A DNA stretch of 33,415 bases from Actinacidiphila glaucinigra (GTDB taxonomy: Bacteria > Actinomycetota > Actinomycetes > Streptomycetales > Streptomycetaceae): positions 1 through 33,415 of the forward strand of contig NZ_FZOF01000050.1 in the NCBI RefSeq assembly GCF_900188405.1, written 5' to 3'. Position 1 is the first letter of the stretch. Each line of letters opens with the position of its first letter. Positions 1 to 7,612 of the stretch are shown here, in pieces. Made by a program: the position numbers and the translations under genes. The notes beneath the pieces are model-generated. The model was not told the DNA's origin. It saw only the letters and a program-made list of their open reading frames with translations, and made no database searches.

Positions 1-1045
1 CAAGCTGCGCGACGACAGCAAGGCGACGGGTTCCGGCCCGTACAAGCTGGACTCCTACGAGGCCGGCAAGGAAGCGGTGTTCTCGGTCAACGGGGACTAC
101 CAGGGGTCGGCGGAGATCCGCAACTCCGGTATGACGATGAAGTTCTTCGGTGACGAGCCGGCGCTGAAGAAGGCGGTCGAGGACGGGTCGGTGGACCTGG
201 CCTACCGTGGTCTGGACTCCGCCGACATCGCCTCGCTGCAGAGCAGTTCCATAGCCGGCGACACCGGGATCCAGGTCGTGGAGGGCACCGGCGCCGAGGT
301 CCAGCACCTGGTGTTCAACGTCGAGGATCCGGTGGTGGGCAACAAGGCCGTGCGTCGCGCGGTGGCCTATCTGATCGACCGCAAGGCGTTCATCCGCGAC
401 GTCTACCAGCGCACCGCGAGCCCGCTGTACTCGATCGTGCCGGCGGGCATCACCGGTCACAACACCGCGTTCTTCGACCGCTACGGCGAGGGCGGGGACA
501 AGGCCGGGGCGCAGGCCGCGCTGTCGCAGGCCGGGATCACCGACAAGGTCTCCTTCACGCTGTGGGCGACGCCGGTGCGTTTCGGCCCGGGCACGGTGGC
601 CGAGCTGAAGGCGATCGCCAAGCAGCTCAACGACAGCGGCCTGTTCGACGTGGACGTCAAGACCACCGACGCCGACCAGTACGCCAAGGACATCGAGGCC
701 GGCAAGTATGCGGTCTACGTACGCGGCTGGGTCCCGGACTACCCGGACCCGGACAACTTCACCGCCCCGTTCTTCGGCGACGGCAACGTCCTGGGCAACA
801 ACTACGTCAACAAGAAGATCACCGACGAACTCCTCCCGCGCACCGCCGCCGAGGCCGGCCGCGCCGCCACCTCCACCGACTTCGAGGACCTGCAGAACGC
901 GGTCGCCGACGACGTGCCGATCATCCCGCTGTGGCAGGGCAAGCAGTACGTCGTGTCCAGGGACAACATCAACGGCCTGGAGTGGACCCTCGACCCCTCC
1001 ACCGTCTTCCGCTTCTGGGAGATCCAGAAGGGTGTGACGGAGTAA
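1..1045 (+). CDS. ABC transporter solute-binding protein, family 5 (3' part only)
   Basis: The reading frame is already open at base 2 and runs to TAA at 1043-1045, so only the C-terminal ~347 residues are in the window. They look like the second half of a peptide/nickel-type (SBP_bac_5) solute-binding lipoprotein: a 'GTGSGPY'-like turn near the start, a central stretch in which the first residues after helix formation give AVRRAVAYLIDR, the typical 'NKAVRRA' segment, then a YVRGWVPDYPDPDNF segment like the family's conserved W-x-x-D-Y-P-D-P motif. Such proteins bind oligopeptides or similar solutes outside the membrane and deliver them to an ABC permease. No permease or ATPase gene follows, so the rest of the operon, if any, lies upstream. 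The signal peptide is not visible because of the truncation. Substrate cannot be told. Confidence 0.88.
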   Translation, partial: KLRDDSKATGSGPYKLDSYEAGKEAVFSVNGDYQGSAEIRNSGMTMKFFGDEPALKKAVEDGSVDLAYRGLDSADIASLQSSSIAGDTGIQVVEGTGAEVQHLVFNVEDPVVGNKAVRRAVAYLIDRKAFIRDVYQRTASPLYSIVPAGITGHNTAFFDRYGEGGDKAGAQAALSQAGITDKVSFTLWATPVRFGPGTVAELKAIAKQLNDSGLFDVDVKTTDADQYAKDIEAGKYAVYVRGWVPDYPDPDNFTAPFFGDGNVLGNNYVNKKITDELLPRTAAEAGRAATSTDFEDLQNAVADDVPIIPLWQGKQYVVSRDNINGLEWTLDPSTVFRFWEIQKGVTE

Positions 1046-1136
1046 CCGGCGCACTGATGACGGATGTCGTCGGCCGGCGGGGACCGGGGCGGGGTGCTCA
1101 CGCCGCACTCACACGACGACGGCCACGATGGACGCA

Positions 1137-1175
1137 GACGCGGCAGCCGCGCAACCCTCTTGCGGCTGCCGCGTC
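1137..1175. terminator. Strong hairpin after the solute-binding protein gene
   Basis: A perfect 14-bp stem (1137-1150 with 1162-1175) closes an 11-base loop, in which GCAA and TTGC could pair further. It lies between the end of the solute-binding protein gene and the opposite-strand reductase remnant, where a bidirectional terminator is expected. No U tract follows, which is usual for streptomycete terminators. Confidence 0.65.
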
Positions 1176-1234
1176 CCGGTTCGGGGACCAGGGAGCGCGG
1201 CCCCGCGGCCGGTTCCCGGACGACCGGTGAACGG

Positions 1235-1480
1235 TCAGGTGAGGGCGCTGTCGTGGCGCGCCGCGGTGAGCGCTGTCTCGGTGTCGGCGGTGGCCAGGTC
1301 GGCGTTGATGTGGGCGCCGGCGAGCGCGCCGGCCGCCGCGGAGGCGCCGACCTGGGCGGTCGGATCGGTGGCGTTGCCGGCCACCCACACCCCGGGCACT
1401 GCGGTGGTGCCGGCGATGCCGGACTCGAAGGAGCGGCCCGCCCCGCCCGTCAGGTCCCGCATCGGAAGCGCCAGGCCCAC
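1235..1480 (-). pseudogene. C-terminal remnant of a thioredoxin-reductase-like FAD/NAD(P) oxidoreductase
   Basis: This minus-strand frame encodes only the last ~80 residues of a thioredoxin-reductase-like flavoprotein. The diagnostic part is TAVPGVWVAGNATDP followed by AQVGASAAAGALAGAHINADL, which is the FAD-binding C-terminal motif (G-V-[WYF]-A-x-G-D/N) and closing helix of this family, usually near residue 270 of ~310. The N-terminal FAD and NAD domains are absent. Upstream on the same strand similarity fades within ~10 residues (HLPGVLAAL), and no convincing start or ribosome site is present. It is next to, and divergent from, a methyltransferase of a type that in Streptomyces often accompanies or is fused to such reductases, so an internal deletion of a once complete pair is likely. 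Confidence 0.7.
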
Positions 1481-1520
1481 CAGCGCGGCGAGGACGCCGG
1501 GAAGGTGTCGCCCTGACGGT

Positions 1521-2723
1521 TTGCGTCTGCCGCAGCTCAGCGGCCATCGCCTTGCGCTTTCCGGCAGCCTCGGGGCCGGCCGCCCACGGCCCGGTCAGCG
1601 TGACGGCCATGAGCCACCCCGCCCGCAGGCCGCGCACCACGGCGCCCCCCACGTCCATGTCCACGGCCAGGAGAACGGGCACGAGCACGACCACGACACC
1701 GCCGGCCAGGCGGAGCTCCTCGACCTGGACGCGGAAGTGCTCGCCGAACACACCGCGTCCATCACGGCATGGCTGCCCTTCGAGGACCGCCCCCGCCGCA
1801 TCGTCGACCTCGGCTGCGGCACAGGAGCCGGAACCCTCGCCCTGCTCCGGCGCTTCCCCGCGGCACAGGTGACGGCCGTCGACTCCTCGGCCCCGCACCT
1901 GCACCGCCTGCGGGCGAACGCGGCCGCGGCCGGAATGGCCGACCGCGTACGCCTGGTCCGAGCCGACCTCGACGCACCGGCCTGGCCGGACCTCGGCGCC
2001 CCGGAACTGGTGTGGGCCTCGGCCTCCCTGCACCACATGGGCGACCCCGACAAAACCCTGCGCGAGGTCCACGACTTCCTGGCCCCGGGCGGCCTTCTCG
2101 CCGTCGTCGAGCCGGTCGGCTTCCCCCGGTTCCTGCCCGAGGACGCCCCGGCCGACGCCCCGGGCCTGGAGGAGCGCTGCCACGCCGCACTCGGCCACCA
2201 CCACGCCGAGTACGTCCCCCACCGCGGCGCCGACTGGGCGGGCAAGCTGACCGGGGCCGGCTTCGCCGTCGAGGCCGAACGCACCCTGGCCGTCGACATC
2301 GCCCCGCCTCCCACGGAGACCGTCACCCGCTACGCCCTCGCGACCCTGCGCCGTATGCGCGACGCCGTCGCCGTCGCCGTCGCCGTCGCCACCGCCCTGA
2401 CGCCGGACGACCTGACGGCCCTCGACCGCCTGCTGGACGCCGAGAGCCCCGACGGCATTCCGCGCCGCACCGATCTGCGCGTGCGCACCGAACGCGCGGT
2501 CTGGGCCGCCCGCCGCCCCTCAAGCACCCCGTGGCGCCGGCGCCGGGCCGTGCACCGTGCAGGCACGGGCAAAGCGCTGTGCACGATCGGGCAAGGTGCC
2601 GGGTCGTGTCCCTCCCTACGGTCGAGGTGTCCCATCACGAGTGGGGCGTCGATGCGCCGGCCGGGAACCGCTCGGGGATCCGTCGGTCTCCGGCCCCGCG
2701 CGGACCGCGAGGGAGTGACGCCG
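1521..2723 (+). CDS. Class I SAM-dependent methyltransferase, start unclear and stop missing
   Basis: From about 1640 to 2515 the frame encodes a recognisable class I methyltransferase: a His-rich N-terminal stretch (PHVHVHGQ, then GHEHDHD), motif I IVDLGCGTGAGTLALL, the acidic strand VTAVDSSAPHL, motif III-like LVWASASLHHM and the post-motif LAPGGLLAVVEP. No ATG or GTG precedes the His-rich part in frame; TTG at 1521 is the nearest weak start. GTG 1600 and ATG 1609 lie in another frame, which suggests a 5' frameshift or loss of the true start. The family normally ends soon after 'ERAVWAARR'; here no stop follows and the frame continues through the spacer into the PP2C gene at 2724. The end given is therefore only the limit of its unique region. 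Substrate unknown. It may be a decaying gene. Confidence 0.6.
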
Positions 2724-3797
2724 ATGGCGGACATCGAACAGTTCGAGGAGGGGCAGGACGAGGGGAACCCGGTGCGGTACCTGGCCGCCGCCAGCGTGGC
2801 GGCGTGGATCCTGGCGGTGTGCGCGGTGTGCGTGATCCTGCCGCTGTACTCCCATCCGAGCCTCGCGTGCGGCCTGGCGCCGCTGGTCACCGCGGGGACG
2901 GCGGCGATGGTGCTCGGAAACGTGAAGGACCGCTACCGCTGCAGGGCGGCGCGGGCGCACGCCGTCTCGGACACCGTGCGGCGGGTGCTGCTGCGGCCGC
3001 TCCCCGGGCGTATCGGCGCCCTGGGGCTCGCCTCCATCTACCGGCCCTGCGGGGGCCGGGGTCAGGTCGGCGGCGACCTCTACGCGGTCGCCCGCGCGGG
3101 CGGGGCGACCCGGCTGATCATCGGCGACGTGTGCGGCAAGGGCCTGCCCACCTTCGAGGACGTCGCGGCCGTGCTCGGCGCCTTCCGGGAATGGGCGCCG
3201 CGCGCGGCGACCTTGGCCGAGTTGTCGGCGCGTCTGGAGGAGAGCTTCCTGTTCCACCTGGCGGAGAGCGACGACCTCTCCCGTGACAAGGAAGAGCGAT
3301 TCGTCACGGCGCTGCTGCTGGAGGTGCGGGACGGCGAGCGGTTCGCCCGCATGGTCAACCACGGCCATCCGCCTCCCATACGCGCCCGCCGGGGGAGTGT
3401 GGCCCTGGTGGCGGGATGCCCGGCTCCTCCGCTGGGCCTGTACGGTCTGCGCGAGTGCGGAGCCATCGAGGAACGCTTCGAACTGTGCCCCGGGGACACG
3501 CTGTTGCTCTACACCGACGGGCTGATGGAGGCCCGCGACGCCGCCGGACGCTGCTACCCGCTGCTGGAGCGGGCGACCGCGTGGCGATGGGTCCGGCAGG
3601 GCGCGCCGAGTCAGGTGTGCCTGCCGGACGTGCTGGGGGAGATCCTCGAGGATGTCGTCGACCACGCCGGCGCGCTCCCGACCGACGACCTGGCGATGGT
3701 GGCCCTGACGCGCGTGGAGGAACCGGGCGCGCCCGTGCTGACCTGGCCGGCCGGTGAGGCGTGGCGCGAGGACGCGGGGCAGTGGCGGCAGGACTGA
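2724..3797 (+). CDS. Membrane-anchored PP2C/SpoIIE-family protein phosphatase
   Basis: A 357-residue protein starting at ATG 2724 with GGGAG eight bases upstream; GTG 2715 is an in-frame alternative. The N-terminal ~75 residues contain two hydrophobic helices (around YLAAASVAAWILAVCAVCVI and CGLAPLVTAGTAAMVLG), then a cytoplasmic PP2C_SIG domain. Metal-binding and core motifs are present in order: VGGDLYAV, LIIGDVCGKGLP, MVNHGHPPPI, LLLYTDGLMEARD and the terminal TDDLAMVAL. Streptomyces has many such phosphatases that dephosphorylate anti-anti-sigma factors or similar partners. No sensory PAS/GAF domain and no adjacent anti-sigma genes are present, so the target is unknown. The methyltransferase frame upstream runs into this gene without a stop. 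Confidence 0.88.
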   Translation: MADIEQFEEGQDEGNPVRYLAAASVAAWILAVCAVCVILPLYSHPSLACGLAPLVTAGTAAMVLGNVKDRYRCRAARAHAVSDTVRRVLLRPLPGRIGALGLASIYRPCGGRGQVGGDLYAVARAGGATRLIIGDVCGKGLPTFEDVAAVLGAFREWAPRAATLAELSARLEESFLFHLAESDDLSRDKEERFVTALLLEVRDGERFARMVNHGHPPPIRARRGSVALVAGCPAPPLGLYGLRECGAIEERFELCPGDTLLLYTDGLMEARDAAGRCYPLLERATAWRWVRQGAPSQVCLPDVLGEILEDVVDHAGALPTDDLAMVALTRVEEPGAPVLTWPAGEAWREDAGQWRQD

Positions 3798-3822
3798 CCA
3801 CGCGCCGCGCTGCCGGGGGAGG

Positions 3823-3865
3823 AGGCCGGTGTTCCGCGGGGGTGCAGCCCGCGGAACACCGGCCT
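3823..3865 (+). terminator. 18-bp perfect hairpin terminator
   Basis: Bases 3823-3840 pair perfectly with 3848-3865 around a seven-base loop (GGTGCAG), 26 bases after the PP2C stop codon. No U tract follows. A single strong GC-rich stem right after a gene is the usual form in this group. Confidence 0.8.
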
Positions 3866-4160
3866 GCCGTCGTTCCGCGGGGGATCCGGGGGACGTGCCC
3901 GGGGGTCGTTTGACCCGGACGGCAGCCGCACGCATAGGGGTGTTTGACCCATGCGTGGGGCATGCACCCACTGCCACAGTGGCGGGGCGGGAAGGGACGG
4001 CCGGGTCCTCTGCGAAGCCGGTCGTGGAGGCCGGCTCGACAGTGCTGCCCTGGGGGCGGCCGACCGGCCCGCATCCCGTACGAACCGGGCCTGACGGGAC
4101 CCGTTGCCGCGCGGCGGCCGTCCGGGGCGCAGGCGCTGATATGCCAAGCAAGCACCGCGA
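3866..4160. other. Non-coding spacer with a repeated TTTGACCC and a promoter-like pair
   Basis: The 465-base gap between the PP2C gene and the PHP hydrolase gene holds no convincing gene. TTTGACCC occurs at 3909 and 3943. TTGACC (3910-3915) and CATAGG (3933-3938) are separated by exactly 17 bases and could be a vegetative promoter. CACGCAT (3929-3935) and ATGCGTG (3951-3957) form an inverted repeat over it. What it would transcribe, a long leader for the downstream gene or a small RNA, is not clear. Confidence 0.3.
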
Positions 4161-4163
4161 ACA

Positions 4164-4205
4164 GTTCGTTATCAGTTCATTTCTCTGAAAAAGGGGCGCC
4201 ATAGC
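4164..4205 (+). promoter_or_regulatory. Possible PHO box and promoter of the PHP hydrolase gene
   Basis: GTTCGTT (4164-4170) and GTTCATT (4175-4181) repeat with an 11-base period, the geometry of the direct-repeat units bound by PhoP in Streptomyces (consensus core GTTCACC). CATAGC at 4200-4205 could be the -10 element, which would place the repeats over the -35 region, as in PhoP-activated promoters. The second and third core bases fit well but both units deviate at the last two positions, so this is a moderate match. Confidence 0.4.
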
Positions 4206-4262
4206 GTCTCGGGGGACTGCACACCGATCCGCAGGGGAACGGTGCGAGGAAAGGCGCAGTAC

Positions 4263-6794
4263 ATGGAAACGACAAGAGGGTCCGACGGGCCGGACCGTGG
4301 GTCCGAGGCACTGACCCGCCGGAGGTTCGTGGTCATGGCGGGTTCCGCCGTCGTGGCGGTCAGCGTCGGCGCGAGCACCGCCCAGGCTGCCACGGGGCCC
4401 GCTTCCGAGCAGGGCGGGAAGGTCAAGGCGGCGGGCCGGACGTCCGCGCTCAACCGGGCGAAGGCGCCCACGGGCAAGTGGCTCGCGGGTGACACCCACG
4501 TCCACGACGACCACTCCTCGGACGGCAGCGGACCCCGCCAGACGTCCCACCAGACACTGCCCGGAAACCTTCCCGTCGGCGACCAGATCGCGCAGGGCGA
4601 GAAGGCCGGCCTCGACTTCATGCCCCTGACCGACCACCGGACGTACGACCAGGTCTGGGACCCCCAGTGGAAGTCGTCCGAACTGCTGCTGCTCCCGGGC
4701 GAGGAGGCGAACGGCTCGCCCCACGCCATCGTGCTGGGCAATGTGGACGTGATCGTGGACGGTGCCAACCCGCCCGGCTCCGCGGCCTTCCGCCACGTAC
4801 AGCAGTCGGTCTGGGACGCCCACGCACAGGGTGCCGTGTGGTCGCAGGCCCACCCCGACGACGGCGAGTACACGCCGGCGACGGGCCCGAACGCCAACGC
4901 CAGCGTCCAGGGCGCGGACCTCGCCGAGGTGCTCAACGTCTCCACCGGCCCGGACGAGCAGGTCGAGTACGCGGAGAACCGGTGGAACGCCGGTTTCCGC
5001 TTCGGTGTGGCGGCGGCGAGCGACTGCCATTTCCGCGAGCTGTGGGACGTCGACGCCCCCGGCACGCCCACCACCCACGTCTTCGCGGCGAAGCGTTCCG
5101 TCCTCGGCATCCTCGACGGGTTCCGCGGCGGCCGTACGACGGTCGCGCAGAACACCGCCGGTCCGTTCCTGACGATCGAGGCGGACGCCGACGGTGACGG
5201 TGTGTTCGAAGCGATCGGCGGCGACGAGGTGGTCGTGGCCGACCGCAAGCTGCCCAAGAAGGCCACACTGCGGGTGAAGGTGAAGGGCGGCAAGGGAACC
5301 ACCGTCCACGTGTACGCCGCCCCCGGCCGCTCGGCGGGTCCGATCGCGAGCTACCGGCCCCAGCGGGCCAACGAGACCTACGATCTGCCGCTCGTCCTCA
5401 AGGGCACGGACCACGGCTGGTTCCGGGTCGAGGCCCGTTCCCCCGGCAGCCCCTCCGGCTCCGACGCCGACCCGAACCTGCCGGACCAGCTCCGGGGCGC
5501 CACCTCGCCGATCTTCGTCTCGGTCGGCGCTCCCGCCGTCCCACGGCCCGAGATCCCGCTCCCGGCCGCCGACACCGCCGGTGACAAGGCGGAACTCGTC
5601 ACCGGCGACCTGGGCACGTTCACCGGATTCTCCGATGTCGCGGTCGTCGGCGACGTCACGCACATCGTGGCGGAGGTGCACGAGGACCACGCGAGCAAGG
5701 TGGTCTACCGCCGGCTCGACGGCAAGGGACGGATCACCAAGTCCGTCACCCTTTCCGGCCGTTCGGCCACCGCGCGCTTCCCGCGCATAGCCGCCGCCGC
5801 CAAGGACGTGTGGGTGGTCTGGCAGGACGAGCAGGGCAAGGAGCAGCCGCACCGTCCGGTGATCCTGCTGGCGCACAGCGCGAACGGCGGCAGCTCCTTC
5901 AAGGCCCCGGACAAGATCAGCAAGGGCAAGGGGCGCGCCGTCCACCCGGCGCTGGCACTGGTCGGCGACGGCCACCCGCTGGTCGCGTGGTCCGACAACA
6001 GCGGCGGCGCGTTCGACGTGTACGCGCAGATCGTCGGCGTCGACAAGGCCGCGGTGAACATCTCCGCGGCCGGCAAGGTGACCAGTCCCGGCGTTCCCGG
6101 GGACGCGCGCTCCCCGCGCTACCCCGCCTCGCTGTTCCCGGCCGTAGCCGTCCACGACGGCCGGCACGCCGTGATCAGCTGGCAGGACGACCGCTACGAC
6201 CCGGACCCGCTGTGGACCGGCCACACCCCGCCCGCCGGCCAGCCGGCCGGCGGCGGCACGGACCCCGACAACTGGCAGGTGCTGGCGTCGGTACGCAAGG
6301 CACCGGGCCGCGCCTGGGGCAACCCGGTCCAGGTCAGCAAGGTCGGCGACCGCTCCGACCGGCACCCGGGCCTGACCGTCGACGAGGACGGCACCTTCGT
6401 CGCGATCTGGGAGAGCGGCGCGCTGCAGAGCTCCGGCGCCAACCTCCAGCTCCGGGCCGGCCGCTCCACCGACGGCGGCCTCACGTGGACGGCGTTCGAG
6501 AACGTCGGCCTCGACGCCGACGCGATGAGCCAGCGGGCCAAGCTCGGTGTGGACCCCGACGGTACGGTCCGCGCGGTCTGGTACGACTCCCGCTCGACCG
6601 ACTGGCGGTGGAAGATCTTCACCGCCACCCTCGACGGAGCGAAGGGCTGGTCCGAGGCCACCCAGGTGAGTCACCGGGGCAACAACACCTGGCCCGCACT
6701 GCACCGCGGCGTCGTGGTGTTCACCAGCGACCGCGGCGCGACCCGTACTCAGCGCGACGAGACGCAGCAGATCTTCCGGACGAAGCTGGTCTGA
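4263..6794 (+). CDS. Tat-exported CehA/McbA-like PHP metallohydrolase with sialidase-like C-terminus
   Basis: An 843-residue protein; ATG 4263 is preferred over the in-frame GTG at 4242 because AGGAAAGG lies about ten bases before it. The N-terminus is a Tat signal: TRRRFVVMAG, a hydrophobic stretch, and a likely AQA-A cleavage near residue 42. Residues ~75-350 form a PHP domain: GDTHVHDDHSSDG (His79, His81, His84), FMPLTDHRTYD, LLPGEEA and later SDCHFREL provide the metal-binding His/Asp/Glu set, as in CehA/McbA-family hydrolases, which act on ester, carbamate or phosphoester bonds. Residues ~450-840 resemble a six-bladed sialidase/BNR propeller; an Asp-box STDGGLTW begins at residue 735. 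The protein should act outside the cell. The substrate is unknown; a possible PHO box upstream fits phosphate scavenging but does not prove it. Confidence 0.8.
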   Translation: METTRGSDGPDRGSEALTRRRFVVMAGSAVVAVSVGASTAQAATGPASEQGGKVKAAGRTSALNRAKAPTGKWLAGDTHVHDDHSSDGSGPRQTSHQTLPGNLPVGDQIAQGEKAGLDFMPLTDHRTYDQVWDPQWKSSELLLLPGEEANGSPHAIVLGNVDVIVDGANPPGSAAFRHVQQSVWDAHAQGAVWSQAHPDDGEYTPATGPNANASVQGADLAEVLNVSTGPDEQVEYAENRWNAGFRFGVAAASDCHFRELWDVDAPGTPTTHVFAAKRSVLGILDGFRGGRTTVAQNTAGPFLTIEADADGDGVFEAIGGDEVVVADRKLPKKATLRVKVKGGKGTTVHVYAAPGRSAGPIASYRPQRANETYDLPLVLKGTDHGWFRVEARSPGSPSGSDADPNLPDQLRGATSPIFVSVGAPAVPRPEIPLPAADTAGDKAELVTGDLGTFTGFSDVAVVGDVTHIVAEVHEDHASKVVYRRLDGKGRITKSVTLSGRSATARFPRIAAAAKDVWVVWQDEQGKEQPHRPVILLAHSANGGSSFKAPDKISKGKGRAVHPALALVGDGHPLVAWSDNSGGAFDVYAQIVGVDKAAVNISAAGKVTSPGVPGDARSPRYPASLFPAVAVHDGRHAVISWQDDRYDPDPLWTGHTPPAGQPAGGGTDPDNWQVLASVRKAPGRAWGNPVQVSKVGDRSDRHPGLTVDEDGTFVAIWESGALQSSGANLQLRAGRSTDGGLTWTAFENVGLDADAMSQRAKLGVDPDGTVRAVWYDSRSTDWRWKIFTATLDGAKGWSEATQVSHRGNNTWPALHRGVVVFTSDRGATRTQRDETQQIFRTKLV

Positions 6795-6816
6795 CCGGCC
6801 GGCGTGCGGCCCGCAC

Positions 6817-6883
6817 GGCACCGCCTTCCCCACGCGCCTCGGACATGCAGTGCGCCCGGTGGCGCGCCGGGGGAGGCGGTGCC
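6817..6883 (+). terminator. Long imperfect hairpin after the PHP hydrolase gene
   Basis: GGCACCGCCT (6817-6826) pairs with AGGCGGTGCC (6874-6883), and the stem continues inward through the CCCC/GGGG and GCGCC/GGCGC tracts with two mismatches, giving about 20 paired bases. It begins about 20 bases after the stop codon. Confidence 0.65.
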
Positions 6884-6908
6884 GTCGCGGGGCTGTTCCA
6901 TGCGTCGA

Positions 6909-6937
6909 TTGGCCCCCTGCGCTGCGGCGAGTAGTGT
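6909..6937 (+). promoter_or_regulatory. Promoter for the MntP-like gene
   Basis: TTGGCC (6909-6914) and TAGTGT (6932-6937) are separated by 17 bases, a good match to the streptomycete vegetative promoter. The predicted transcript would have a leader of roughly 130 bases before ATG 7073. Confidence 0.5.
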
Positions 6938-7072
6938 GGAAAACGCGCCGGAAGTCGGCTCTGCGGAGGGAATTTCGCGGCCCGTCCGGGACGTCGTTCC
7001 CCACCTGACGGATGGTTCACGCGGTGGATCCGGCGCCGCCGCCGTCCGTCGTCACCGGGCGGCGACATCGTC

Positions 7073-7612
7073 ATGATCTGGGAAATACTGGTCCTGGGCT
7101 TCGTACTCAGCCTCGACAACTTCCGGGTGTCGATCGCGCTCGGTACCGTCCCGTTCGGTCTGAAGCGCGCGGTGCAGGTCGCGCTCACCTTCGGACTGTG
7201 GGACGCCGTCATGCCCCTGGTCGGGCTGTTGATCGGTCGCCGGCTCGGGGAGTCCGTCGGGGACGTCGCCGACTTGGTGGGCGCGGCCGCACTCGGTGGA
7301 TACGGTCTCTACCTCGTCGTCTCGGCCCTTCGCAACCCCGAGCCGGACGAGTTGGACCACCCGTGGGCGTTGTTCGGCATCCCGTTGACGCTGAGCCTGG
7401 ACAACCTGCTCGCCGGGGCGAGCCTGGGTCTCCTCGGGCTCTCGCCGTGGTTCTCGGCCGCCGTCTTCGGCATCATGACGGCGGTGATGTCGCTGGTCGG
7501 GCTGCAGCTCGGGCGGGTCACGGCGCGACTGATCCGGATCCGCTCGGACCTGCTGAGCGGGGTCACCCTGATCATCGCCGCCGTGGCGCTGCCGTTGTGG
7601 TTCGGTGCCTAG
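7073..7612 (+). CDS. MntP-like manganese (cation) efflux membrane protein
   Basis: A 179-residue, six-helix membrane protein made of two related halves. Each half has a Ser-Leu-Asp-Asn signature within a helix: LSLDNFRVSIALG near residue 14 and LTLSLDNLLAGAS near residue 105. These correspond to the conserved Asp-containing motifs of the MntP (DUF204) family, which exports Mn2+ from the cytoplasm. The start at ATG 7073 has only a poor ribosome site (GGGCGGCG), but no better in-frame start exists. The gene is convergent with pqqE and the two stop codons share one CTAG. No manganese riboswitch was recognised in its leader. Substrate specificity is inferred from the family. Confidence 0.78.
   Translation: MIWEILVLGFVLSLDNFRVSIALGTVPFGLKRAVQVALTFGLWDAVMPLVGLLIGRRLGESVGDVADLVGAAALGGYGLYLVVSALRNPEPDELDHPWALFGIPLTLSLDNLLAGASLGLLGLSPWFSAAVFGIMTAVMSLVGLQLGRVTARLIRIRSDLLSGVTLIIAAVALPLWFGA

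Noticed and set aside
3944..4204. Small plus-strand frame before the PHP gene
   Set aside because: Basic, Pro/Arg-rich product, no ribosome site, overlaps promoter-like elements.
2616..7004. Very long minus-strand open frame (over 1400 codons)
   Set aside because: It lies antisense to the PP2C and PHP genes, has no family motifs and reflects the GC-rich codon pattern of the real genes.
6938..7072. yybP-ykoY manganese riboswitch in the leader of the MntP-like gene
   Set aside because: The leader length is suitable, but the conserved loop sequences of that riboswitch were not found by eye.
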